Source: Pseudomonas sp. B28(2017) (GTDB lineage Bacteria > Pseudomonadota > Gammaproteobacteria > Pseudomonadales > Pseudomonadaceae). Taken from it: DNA of 64,000 nucleotides. This document shows, one piece after another, positions 55,541-63,743 of the stretch (position 1 is its first letter; each line of letters starts with the position of its first letter). The notes under the pieces are model-generated. The model saw nothing but the letters and a program-made list of their open reading frames with translations, ran no database searches and was not told the origin of the DNA. The position numbers and the translations under genes were made by a program. The DNA lies in contig NZ_NEJH01000001.1 of assembly GCF_002113025.1 (NCBI RefSeq), positions 434,001-498,000 on the forward strand, given 5' to 3'.

Positions 55541-55541
55541 C

Positions 55542-56627
55542 TCAGGCCTCCATCAACAGGCAGGCGTGGGGCGGCAGGTTGACTGCGACGCGATCCCCCA
55601 CCACCCGCCCGTGGCTCAGGCCTTCGTTATTCTCGCGCAGCATGACCTTGATGTCGTTGTTCAAACGGCATTGGTAGAGCGTGGCCGTGCCGACATACAG
55701 CACGGCTTCGATCACACCGCGCAGGTGGTGGGGCTGGGTCGGCTCGACCAGTTGCGAACGCTCGGGGCGGAACGCCAGTTGCACCTTGCTGCCGTCAAAG
55801 CCCTGGGCCGGGCAGGGGATTTCCACTGGCATGCCGCTGGGCACAAAGAGCTTTTCGTTCTGCTGGCCGCGCTTGAGGTGGCCGGGGAGGAAGTTGATAT
55901 CGCCGATGAATTGCGCGACGAATTGGTGTCGCGGGCGCTCGTAGATTTCATTGGGCGTGCCGATTTGCAGGATTTTGCCGGCGGACATCACGGCGATACG
56001 ATCGGACAGGGTCAGCGCTTCTTCCTGATCGTGGGTGACAAAAATGAAGGTGATCCCGGCTTCTTTCTGCACGCGCTTGAGTTCGACCTGCATTTCCTTG
56101 CGCAGCTTGAGGTCCAGGGCCGACAGCGGTTCATCGAGCAACAGCACTTTCGGTTTCGGCGCCAGGGCACGGGCCAGAGCCACCCGTTGCTGTTGGCCGC
56201 CGGACAGTTCGGCGGGTTTGCGCCTGGCCAGGTGCTGCATTTGCACCAGCGCGAGCATCTCATCGACCCGCTGCGGGATCAGTTTGCGATCAAGGCCCTG
56301 CATCTCGAGGCCGAAGGCGATATTCTGCGCAACACTCATATGCGGAAACAGTGCGTAACTCTGGAACACCGTGTTGACCCGACGCTTGAACGGCGGCAAG
56401 TCATTGACCGCCTCGCCCGCAAGGCGAATCTCGCCGTCGCTGACATGCTCGAAGCCGGCAATGGTGCGCAACAGGGTGGTCTTGCCACAGCCGGACGGGC
56501 CGAGCAGGGTGAAAAATTCGTTGTCGGCAATGTCTACCGATACATCATCGAGGGCGGGTGCAAGCCCTGGATCGTCGGAATAGCGTTTGGAGACGTTTCG
56601 CACTTCAATTGCAACTGGATGACCCAT
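55542..56627 (-). CDS. ABC transporter ATP-binding protein (PotA type)
   Basis: A 361-residue ATPase. Walker A is GPSGCGKTTLL (about 43-53), the Q-loop is VFQSYALFPHM, the signature is LSGGQQQRVALARAL, and Walker B is VLLLDEPLSALD. The C-terminal TOBE domain (about 285-355) is typical of polyamine and opine importers. It is the first gene of the transport operon, and its promoter faces the GntR gene across a 140-bp gap that holds the TTGTATGCAA palindrome. Confidence 0.9.
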   Translation of the reverse strand: MGHPVAIEVRNVSKRYSDDPGLAPALDDVSVDIADNEFFTLLGPSGCGKTTLLRTIAGFEHVSDGEIRLAGEAVNDLPPFKRRVNTVFQSYALFPHMSVAQNIAFGLEMQGLDRKLIPQRVDEMLALVQMQHLARRKPAELSGGQQQRVALARALAPKPKVLLLDEPLSALDLKLRKEMQVELKRVQKEAGITFIFVTHDQEEALTLSDRIAVMSAGKILQIGTPNEIYERPRHQFVAQFIGDINFLPGHLKRGQQNEKLFVPSGMPVEIPCPAQGFDGSKVQLAFRPERSQLVEPTQPHHLRGVIEAVLYVGTATLYQCRLNNDIKVMLRENNEGLSHGRVVGDRVAVNLPPHACLLMEA

Positions 56628-56648
56628 AATGGTGCATTCCTCTAATTA

Positions 56649-56671
56649 TTGTATGCAAAATCTGGATGCAA
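56649..56671. promoter_or_regulatory. Probable GntR operator in the potA-type/gntR divergent promoter
   Basis: TTGTATGCAA (56649-56658) is a near-palindrome, one base off TTGTATACAA. ATGCAA recurs at 56666-56671, 13 bp after the first (56653-56658). The position suits repression of the transporter operon and autoregulation by the GntR protein. A perfect relative lies at 9010. Confidence 0.55.
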
Positions 56672-56767
56672 TTTAGAAATACCCGGATTAACCTGCCTGT
56701 GCAAGCCCCTTTTTCAATGGCTGTTCATTCGCCAGGGTCGTTTGCACAGGGCTGAAGGAGTTGATGA

Positions 56768-57457
56768 ATGACGGAAAAGAAACTGGAAACCACGGTCGAC
56801 CGCGTCTACCAAGGGGTTTACGAGGCGATCAGCAAGCGCTCGCTGCGCCCGGGAATGAAACTCGGCGAAGCCTCGCTGGCCGAGCTGTTCAATGTCAGCC
56901 GCACGTCTGTCCGGGCTGCGCTCAAGCAATTGGAGGCTGACGGACTGGTCACCACCGAGCCCAATAAAGGTGCATCGGTGTCGTTGCCCAGCGACGAGGA
57001 GATTCGTTCGCTGTTCGAAACCCGGCGTCTGGTCGAGATCGGTATCGTCAGTGAACTGTGCCGTCGTCGCGATACGGCGGTGACCCAGGACCTGCGCGAT
57101 CACTTGCTACTGGAAGATGAGGCGCATCAAAGTGGTGATCACGAGCGATTGATTCACCTGCTCGGCGAATTTCACATCAAGCTGGCCCGCAGCCTGAACA
57201 ACCCGGTGCTGCTCGACTGGTTCCAGAAGCTGATTTCCCGGGCGTCGCTGTATGCCGCTGCACTGGATGACGACAGCCATGAAGCCTGCCGCGACGATGA
57301 ACACCTGCGGCTGATCGAATACATCGAAGCAGGTAACCAGAGCGCGGCCATCGAGCTGACCTGCATGCATCTGAATGGCATAGAGAAGGCCATTCTCGAC
57401 GTCGCGGCTACGTTGAAGACCAGCTACAACCCGCTCAAACATTTGATAGAGGTGTAA
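56768..57457 (+). CDS. GntR-family regulator (FCD type)
   Basis: A 229-residue regulator. The winged helix is at about 5-75 (SLAELFNVSRTSVRAALKQLEADGLVTTEPNKGASV) and an all-helical FCD effector domain follows (about 80-210), with metal-binding His in EFHIKLARSL and DDEHLRLIEYIEAG. It is divergent from the ABC transporter operon and very probably controls it. The effector may be the transported compound. A hybrid kinase gene follows after 53 bp. Confidence 0.87.
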   Translation: MTEKKLETTVDRVYQGVYEAISKRSLRPGMKLGEASLAELFNVSRTSVRAALKQLEADGLVTTEPNKGASVSLPSDEEIRSLFETRRLVEIGIVSELCRRRDTAVTQDLRDHLLLEDEAHQSGDHERLIHLLGEFHIKLARSLNNPVLLDWFQKLISRASLYAAALDDDSHEACRDDEHLRLIEYIEAGNQSAAIELTCMHLNGIEKAILDVAATLKTSYNPLKHLIEV

Positions 57458-57510
57458 TCGCAAATCAATCTGTGGGAGCCAAGGATCCAACTGGAATCAG
57501 CTATACCTCT

Positions 57511-59688
57511 ATGAAACGAATAGCGTCCAGAATGCTCGAAACAAACGGGTGCAATTTATCGGGATTGGGCCAGGCGATGCAGTTTCTAGCGGATAGCCAC
57601 GGGTGTGCCGGATGGAACGGCGAAATGGCCGGGCGCATTCGTGCGTTCGACTGGAGGCTGACTGAGCTTGGCCCACTCGACTCATGGTCGAAAAGCCTGA
57701 GCAGTGCGGTGCAGTTGATGCTCGCCTCGCCGTTGCCGATGGTGATGCTCTGGGGACAGTCGGGGTACATGATCTACAACGACGCATACTCCAAGTTTGC
57801 CGGTGGGCGCCATCCGTACCTGCTGGGCTCTACGGTCGAACTGGGCTGGCCCGAGGTCGCCGAGTTCAATCGCCACGTGGTGGATACCTGCCTGGCGGGC
57901 GGCACCTTGTCCTATCGCAACAAAGAACTGGTGCTGTTGCGTGACGGGGTTCCGGAAGATGTCTGGATGGACCTCTACTACAGCCCGGTGGCTGACGATG
58001 ACGGACGTCCGGCCGGGGTCATGTCCATGGTGGTGGAAACCACGGAACGGGTGATGTCCGAACGTGGGCGACAGACAGCCGAAGACGCTTATCGTGCGGA
58101 CAACGAACGAGTGCGCCTGGCACTGAACGCCGGTGCCTTGCTCGGCTCCTTCGTCTGGGACATCAAGAGCAACGTGCTGTCGGGTGATGAGCGCTTCGCC
58201 CGCACGTTTTCCTATCCGCCCGGGCAAGACTTGCAAAATCTGTCCCAGGACATCGCTGAAAGCCGGATCCATCCGGACGATCGCGGCTGGGTTCAGGAGC
58301 GCATCACACTGTCGGTCGAGACAGGCGAACCCTACAACGTCGAGTACCGGATTCAGCGCCCCGATGGCAGCTACCTCTGGGTACTCGCCAGTGGGTGTTG
58401 CGAGTTCGATGAGCAGGGCGAGGCGTTTCGTTTCCCTGCCGTGCTGATCGATATTCACGAACGCAAGACCGCCGAAGAATCCCTGCTCAAGTTCACCCGC
58501 AACCTGGAACAGCGGGTGGCCGATGAGGTCGAGGCGCGCCTGGCGGCGGAAGAACAATTGCGCCAGTCACAGAAACTCGAAGCCATCGGCGGCCTCACCG
58601 GTGGTGTGGCCCATGACTTCAACAACCTGTTGCAAGTGATCGCCGGCAACCTGCACCTGCTGGCACGCCATGAGCCGGGCAACGCCAATGTGCAGCGCCG
58701 GGTCGCGGCGTCGATTGCCGCCGTCGAGCGCGGTGCCAAGTTGTCCTCGCAATTGCTCGCATTCGCCCGCCGCCAACCGTTGTCGCCTGCAGTCTTCACG
58801 CTGCGACAGATTTTCGATGGCCTGGCGGAGCTGTTGCTGCGTGCCCTGGGTGAAACCCTTCAGGTTCATATGACGGCACCTGAAGATTCCTGGAATGTGT
58901 TTGTTGATCGCAATCAACTGGAAAACGCCATTCTCAATCTGGCGATCAATGCCCGTGACGCCCTTCAAGGCGAGGGCAGGATTGACCTTTGTGCGGAAAA
59001 CATCACCCTCGATCGCAAGTTTTGCGCAGCAAAGGGCATTACCGCCGGGGACTATGTGCGGGTGTCCGTGACGGATACCGGTGTCGGCATGCCGCCGCAG
59101 GTGCTGGCCCAGGCGTTCGAACCGTTTTTCACCACCAAGGCCGACGGGCAGGGCACCGGGCTGGGATTGAGCATGGTGTTTGGTTTCGTCAAACAGAGTG
59201 GCGGTCATATCGAAATTGCCAGCGACGTCGGGCAGGGGACTCGGGTGCAGTTGTACTTCCCGCGTACCTTGCGCGCGGCACTCAGCGAAACACCGAGCCC
59301 TGATGTGCCGCAGCGGGGCGGGCACGAACGCATCCTGGTGGTTGAAGACAATGAGGCGGTGCGGGTGTCGGTGGTGGAGTTGTTGCGCGAAGAGGGCTAT
59401 CAGATCCTCACGGCCACCAACGGTGACGTCGCCATGCAAATGTTGCTGGAAGGCTTGGCGGTGGACCTGATCTTCACCGACGTGGTCATGCCTGGGCTGA
59501 TCAAGAGTTCGGACCTCGCGGCCTGGGCGAAAGTGCAGGAACCTCCGGTGGCCGTGCTGTTCACCTCGGGGCATACCCGCGACATCATCTCGCGTAATCA
59601 CCAGCTCAGCCCCGACACCCATCTGCTGAGCAAACCCTACAATCCCGAAGCACTCAGGCAAATGGTGCGCACGGTGCTCAACGGCTGA
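57511..59688 (+). CDS. Hybrid sensor histidine kinase (PAS-HisKA-HATPase-REC)
   Basis: A 725-residue soluble sensor kinase. It has two PAS-like domains (about 25-175, WNGEMAGRIRAFDWRLTELG, and about 195-330 with YRIQRPDGSYLWVLASG), a HisKA region with the phospho-His in GGLTGGVAHDFNNLLQVIAG, an HATPase domain (NLAINARDAL, DTGVGMPP, GTGLGLSMVFGF) and a C-terminal receiver with the phospho-Asp in LIFTDVVMPG. No membrane helices were seen. Its output target is not encoded nearby. Start ATG 57511 has a weak RBS; ATG 57532 is an alternative. Confidence 0.85.
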   Translation: MKRIASRMLETNGCNLSGLGQAMQFLADSHGCAGWNGEMAGRIRAFDWRLTELGPLDSWSKSLSSAVQLMLASPLPMVMLWGQSGYMIYNDAYSKFAGGRHPYLLGSTVELGWPEVAEFNRHVVDTCLAGGTLSYRNKELVLLRDGVPEDVWMDLYYSPVADDDGRPAGVMSMVVETTERVMSERGRQTAEDAYRADNERVRLALNAGALLGSFVWDIKSNVLSGDERFARTFSYPPGQDLQNLSQDIAESRIHPDDRGWVQERITLSVETGEPYNVEYRIQRPDGSYLWVLASGCCEFDEQGEAFRFPAVLIDIHERKTAEESLLKFTRNLEQRVADEVEARLAAEEQLRQSQKLEAIGGLTGGVAHDFNNLLQVIAGNLHLLARHEPGNANVQRRVAASIAAVERGAKLSSQLLAFARRQPLSPAVFTLRQIFDGLAELLLRALGETLQVHMTAPEDSWNVFVDRNQLENAILNLAINARDALQGEGRIDLCAENITLDRKFCAAKGITAGDYVRVSVTDTGVGMPPQVLAQAFEPFFTTKADGQGTGLGLSMVFGFVKQSGGHIEIASDVGQGTRVQLYFPRTLRAALSETPSPDVPQRGGHERILVVEDNEAVRVSVVELLREEGYQILTATNGDVAMQMLLEGLAVDLIFTDVVMPGLIKSSDLAAWAKVQEPPVAVLFTSGHTRDIISRNHQLSPDTHLLSKPYNPEALRQMVRTVLNG

Positions 59689-59912
59689 CAAAAACAGCTG
59701 ATTCTCCACACAGGTTTTAAAGGTACTCAAGTAAACGTCAGCCGGTGGAGGCGTCGGCGCAGGCGAAGGTTTTATCGACTTTGCGACAGGACGACGAACG
59801 GACACCGCTGGTCTGACAGGTGGTCGACAGAACAGGCTAACCGAGGCCATTCTGATAGTTGGTGAACGCAATTGATCGCGTCTCGCTGCCGATCAACAGA
59901 CGGAGGTGTTCC

Positions 59913-60146
59913 ATGCCGGTGCCCCATGACCTTTATCAGGATCTGAAACGCTCAAAGGAAGAAATCCAGCAGAAACGCACCAAGGATCCGTTACTGGATT
60001 CACTGATCAACAAGTATTCCCTGGCTGATGCCGAAGTGGTGAAGGCGGAGGAGGCCAAATCCAGCGATGACACGGTGACGAAGCTCAAGGCGAAGCGCCT
60101 GGAGGTCAAGGACAAGATCGTCAGGCAACTTGGCTCGTCGTCCTGA
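59913..60146 (+). CDS. Small DUF465/YdcH-like protein
   Basis: A 77-residue, charged, largely helical protein (MPVPHDLYQDLKRSKEEIQQ then KDPLLDSLINKYSLADAEVV). The spacing of Leu and Asp residues and the final KLKAKRLEVKDKIVRQL recall the YdcH/DUF465 family, small proteins of unknown role with two helices. The ATG follows GGAGGTGTTCC, a strong RBS. It stands alone between the kinase gene and a REPIN. Confidence 0.7.
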   Translation: MPVPHDLYQDLKRSKEEIQQKRTKDPLLDSLINKYSLADAEVVKAEEAKSSDDTVTKLKAKRLEVKDKIVRQLGSSS

Positions 60147-60263
60147 TCCAGGCTGGAACGGCAACCAGAACCGGCACCTCGAATGCCCGGAGACCGATGT
60201 TACGGCTCTCGACGAGGTGCCTCATCATCCAGCTCAAATACCCCTGTGAACTGAACACCGCCC

Positions 60264-60381
60264 CCTGTAGGAGCGAGCTTGCTCGCGATGGTCGTCAACG
60301 ATAACGCTGGTTGGCAGGTGCCCCGCGGCGTTCTCGGGTTTATCGTCGGAACGCCGCCCGGAGCAAGCTCGCTCCTACAGG
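60264..60381. repeat. REPIN with CCTGTAGGAGC variant arms
   Basis: CCTGTAGGAGCGAGCTTGCTC (60264-60284) and its exact reverse complement at 60361-60381 form a 21-bp inverted repeat around a 76-bp spacer. The arm sequence differs from the GTGGGAGCGAGCCTGCTCGC type seen elsewhere in the window, so it is a second REP subgroup. Confidence 0.88.
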
Positions 60382-60399
60382 ATCAGATGCTGGGCTTGC

Positions 60400-61479
60400 T
60401 CATTGCAATGCCTTGCTCAACGGCAACCGCACCATGTTCTGCGCTTTCAGCGAGCCGAAATACAACCAGTCCCCATACTCGCGCACCGTAGTGATGGGGG
60501 AGTAGTTGTCGCTGCTGCCGTCCTGCAAGTTGGCGATCACTTTGCCTTCAAGGTCCAGGCCCAGGGCAAACCCGCGTTTTTCCACGGGTTTGGGCAAGAC
60601 GGTCATGGCTCGCACGATCATCTTGCGTATGAACGGATGCGCCGCCGTGCCGTCGAGCAGGGCGTTTCGGGGGGCATACAGTGCCACCCAGAACCGGTCG
60701 TGACCATTGAACGACAGGTTGTCCGGTAGCCCCGGCAGGTTGTCGATAAACAGGTCATGGGTGCCGGCCTTGGGGCCGCTGAGCCAGTAACGGCTGATAC
60801 GGTAGGCGCCGGTTTCATTGACCAGCACGTAGGCATCGTCCGGCCCCAGGGTTACGCCATTGGCAAACTCCAGCTTGTCCAGCACAACCGATGTTTTGCC
60901 GCTCTGGAAGTCATAACGCAGCAGTCGGCCGTCACCGCCGTGTTCGAGCACGGCTTCACCATCGTGGCCATAGCCAAAGCGGCTCGAAGCATCGCTGAAA
61001 TAGGCGTAGTGACCCGATTTGTCGATAACCACATCGTCGGTAAAGCCGAAGGGAACGCCGCCGGCTTCTGTGGTCAGAGCCACCAGGCGACCCTGGGCGT
61101 CGAGTGACAACAAGCCTTTGATGGCATCGGCGATCACCAGCAGGCCATTGGGATGCCGGGCCAGGCCCAATGGCCGGCCACCGGTATCGACCAGGACTTT
61201 GGTGGTCTTGCCGTCCAGGCTGGTGCGGATCAGGCGACCGTCGTGCAGTCCGGTGAGGAGTGTATCGTTTTCCAGCAACAAGGCTTCCGGCCCGTCGATG
61301 TCGGCGGCACCGACACGCTCCATGCCCTTGAGCCGCTGATTGTCGGCGTAGATTCCGCTGGTGAGGGAAGGCGCGGGTTGTGGCGCCCAGGCCACCGGTT
61401 GCACCCTGGTTGGCATCAGCAGCAGGAAGGCGCCGACGGCGACGATGACCAGCAACAGGCATTTGAAGATTCTGCTCAC
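60400..61479 (-). CDS. Strictosidine synthase/SMP-30-like beta-propeller protein
   Basis: A 359-residue protein with one N-terminal membrane helix (about 5-24, LLLVIVAVGAFLLLM) and a six-bladed propeller. DGPEALLLENDTLLTGLHDG, GRPLGLARHPNGLLVIADA and FANGVTLGPDDAYVLVNETG match the calcium-binding strands of the family; LPGLPDNLSFNGHDRFWVAL is the classic closing blade. Hydrolase or lactonase activity is typical; plant relatives make alkaloids. It starts with GTG overlapping the upstream stop (GTGA), so it is coupled to the desaturase-SRPBCC gene. Substrate unknown. Confidence 0.83.
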   Translation of the reverse strand: MSRIFKCLLLVIVAVGAFLLLMPTRVQPVAWAPQPAPSLTSGIYADNQRLKGMERVGAADIDGPEALLLENDTLLTGLHDGRLIRTSLDGKTTKVLVDTGGRPLGLARHPNGLLVIADAIKGLLSLDAQGRLVALTTEAGGVPFGFTDDVVIDKSGHYAYFSDASSRFGYGHDGEAVLEHGGDGRLLRYDFQSGKTSVVLDKLEFANGVTLGPDDAYVLVNETGAYRISRYWLSGPKAGTHDLFIDNLPGLPDNLSFNGHDRFWVALYAPRNALLDGTAAHPFIRKMIVRAMTVLPKPVEKRGFALGLDLEGKVIANLQDGSSDNYSPITTVREYGDWLYFGSLKAQNMVRLPLSKALQ

Positions 61480-62630
61480 GCGTTGACTCCTGTCGCCACC
61501 AGGTATTTCTGCGCCATGTCGCGCAACGCCTGCATCGACGCCGCCGACTCCCGATTGATGCGCCGCTGGAGCAACAACCGGTTGGCAATCCGCATCGCCA
61601 GACCGCTGAATTGATATTCCAGGGTCCGGACGAAACGTGTGTCCTGGCCTGTGGCATCGCATTCATAGGTCACCACCAGCGACAGGCCATGATCACCCCG
61701 AGCCCGGGCGCTCCAGCGCCGTCCGGGCAGGTATTGCGCTACCTCCCAGCTCAAGTGCCCGTCGCGGCCACCGGCGCGGATATCCTCCTCGAAACGTGCG
61801 CCGGCATGCAGCGGGCCTTTTGGCCCATCGATATGCAGCGACGAGGGATGCCATTGCGGCCAAAGGGTTACAGTACTGGCGTAGGCCAGTACGTCTACCG
61901 GGTTTCCGGTAATGATAATCTGATGCTGCATGCGGGTCATGGGCGTTCTCGGCGGATTGAGCGGCACAGGTTCCGGCTCCCAGTAGAGGGTGCCGAACAG
62001 GTAGTCCATCAGCGGGAAAACGATGTTGAAATTACGCTCCTGCATCAGTTCGCGGCGGTGATGCAGCTCATGCAGCCGGCGCATCTGGCGGATCCACGGC
62101 AACCGCGTAACCGGGTTGCGTGGCGGCAGGTGCTCGCAGGCATGAAACACTTCATAAGCCAGGTAACCGAGGACAAGAAGGCCGCCGACCAATCCGGCAA
62201 CGTTCGTATCCAATTGCTTGAGCAGCCACCAGAGGGGCAGGGCGACGGCGAGGGTGTGCAGCACGATCAACCATGCCGGAAACAGAATCACCCGCCAGTC
62301 GCGGGCGCTGTCGTAGGTCATGTGGCCGGGGGTGAAAAAACTGTGGTGGTCACCAGCGTGACGGGCATAAAACAGCCGGGCGAAACTCTTTTTATGATGC
62401 CCCAGGTGGCGATGCACCATGTACACGCCGAAGTTGAACAACAGCAGCGTGGCTGGTACCGCCAGCCATTGTGCCGGCCGTACCTGATGTACGTTGCTCC
62501 AGAAAATGCTGATCGCCAGTGCCCCGAACGCCAGGACAAAAGCACCGTGCAACCAGGGGTTGTAGAGCGGATGAATGGCGGCGCGGTAGCGGCTGCGGAA
62601 TCCTTCGGTGGTCTGCCTCACTGCAATCAC
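61476..62630 (-). CDS. Sterol desaturase/fatty acid hydroxylase fused to SRPBCC domain
   Basis: A 384-residue fusion. The first part (about 1-225) is a fatty acid hydroxylase-type membrane enzyme with di-iron histidine clusters: HRHLGHH (about 73-79), HAGDHHSFF (about 90-98) and HELHHRRE. About four helices are predicted. The second part (about 235-384) looks like an SRPBCC ligand-binding domain (YASTVTLWPQWHPSSLHIDG and RWSARARGDHGLSLVVTYEC). Such a fusion may bind the product or substrate lipid in the soluble domain. It overlaps the propeller gene. Start ATG 62630. Confidence 0.8.
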   Translation of the reverse strand: MIAVRQTTEGFRSRYRAAIHPLYNPWLHGAFVLAFGALAISIFWSNVHQVRPAQWLAVPATLLLFNFGVYMVHRHLGHHKKSFARLFYARHAGDHHSFFTPGHMTYDSARDWRVILFPAWLIVLHTLAVALPLWWLLKQLDTNVAGLVGGLLVLGYLAYEVFHACEHLPPRNPVTRLPWIRQMRRLHELHHRRELMQERNFNIVFPLMDYLFGTLYWEPEPVPLNPPRTPMTRMQHQIIITGNPVDVLAYASTVTLWPQWHPSSLHIDGPKGPLHAGARFEEDIRAGGRDGHLSWEVAQYLPGRRWSARARGDHGLSLVVTYECDATGQDTRFVRTLEYQFSGLAMRIANRLLLQRRINRESAASMQALRDMAQKYLVATGVNA

Positions 62631-62726
62631 CTGTCGTTATTGTTATCTCTGCAGATTAGTCGATTCCAGCGTGGTGACTGGCCGAACCTTGAAGGCACAT
62701 TGGCCATGATCCGGTGCAAACCGTTA

Positions 62727-63590
62727 TCAGGTCAGAGGGTCCCAGCGCTGTGACCAGTCTTCGTCGGAATCGATGACCTGGCGCAGCATTTCGAAGGCGT
62801 GTTGCAGGGTTGGCGAGTCGCGATCGCGGGAGTAGACCAGGTAGGTCGGATAACTGAATTCCGGGGCCTTGGGCACCAGTTCCAGTACACCGCTTTCAAG
62901 GTAACGCTGTACCACGCGGGTGCGGAAATAGCCGCTACCGCCGTTTTCGAGAATGTACTGCAAACCCAACGGACCAAGGTTGAAGGTCAGCGCAGCCTTG
63001 GCTTTCTCCGGCAGGGCCGCGTCATGCTGGCGGCGAAAGCCCGGACCCCAATCAATGTACACGTAAGGCTCGGGTCGTTCGACTGAACGCACGAGGATGA
63101 GTTTTTCTTCAAGAACCTGCTCGACCTGCAAGCGCGGCCAATACGCGGGCTGATACACCAGCGCGGCATCCAGTACGCCCAACTCCAGTTGGCGCAACAG
63201 GTTTTCGCCGTCACGGATTTCCATGCGCAAGGCGTGGCTGGGGATTTTTTCACGGATTTCACCGGCCCAACCGAGCATCAGCGGATTGCACAGGCTGACC
63301 TCGCCACCGATGTGCAGCACATCGCGATAACCCTCGGGCAACGGCAAGTCACGCCGCGCGGCTTCCCAGGTTTGCACAAGTTGATTGGCATAGATCACGA
63401 AGGCTTCACCGTTGGGCGTCAGGCGGGCTCCGGCACGATTGCGCACGAACAGGGTGCTGCCCAGTTGGCTCTCGAGTTTTTGCACTCGTGCAGTGATCGC
63501 GGTCTGGGTGACATGGAGCTTCTCGGCAGCCGCGGCCAGGCTGCCATGGCGGACGATTTCGAGGAAGGTGCGGGCGAGGTCGATGTCCAT
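62727..63590 (-). CDS. LysR-family transcriptional regulator
   Basis: A 287-residue LysR protein: helix-turn-helix in about 15-45 (GSLAAAAEKLHVTQTAITARVQKLES) and an effector domain from about 90. It is upstream of, and on the same strand as, the desaturase-SRPBCC gene, 96 bp away, so it may read into or control that gene. Promoter regions on both sides look ordinary. No operator was recognised. Confidence 0.85.
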   Translation of the reverse strand: MDIDLARTFLEIVRHGSLAAAAEKLHVTQTAITARVQKLESQLGSTLFVRNRAGARLTPNGEAFVIYANQLVQTWEAARRDLPLPEGYRDVLHIGGEVSLCNPLMLGWAGEIREKIPSHALRMEIRDGENLLRQLELGVLDAALVYQPAYWPRLQVEQVLEEKLILVRSVERPEPYVYIDWGPGFRRQHDAALPEKAKAALTFNLGPLGLQYILENGGSGYFRTRVVQRYLESGVLELVPKAPEFSYPTYLVYSRDRDSPTLQHAFEMLRQVIDSDEDWSQRWDPLT

Positions 63591-63674
63591 GGGGCGGCCG
63601 GTGTGGTAAGTGCGGGCATTGTAAGAGCGGATACCTCATTGGCACCACTCGCCACAGGTCGGGATTCAAAATGA

Positions 63675-63702
63675 CGAATCCCGCCACGAGGGGCGGGATT
63701 CG
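63675..63702. terminator. Hairpin between SCP2 gene and LysR gene
   Basis: CGAATCCCGCC (63675-63685) and GGCGGGATTCG (63692-63702) form an 11-bp perfect stem with a six-base loop. The T tract is short on both sides, so terminator strength is uncertain. It lies 42 bp downstream of the SCP2 stop. Confidence 0.6.
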
Positions 63703-63743
63703 TTTGCGGCCTTGCACGCTCCCGAAGATCGGGAACCGGGTGC

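Noticed and set aside
59689..59912. Possible gene or small RNA between the hybrid kinase and the DUF465-like gene.
   Set aside because: No frame with an RBS and no clear terminator hairpin; the gap is treated as empty.
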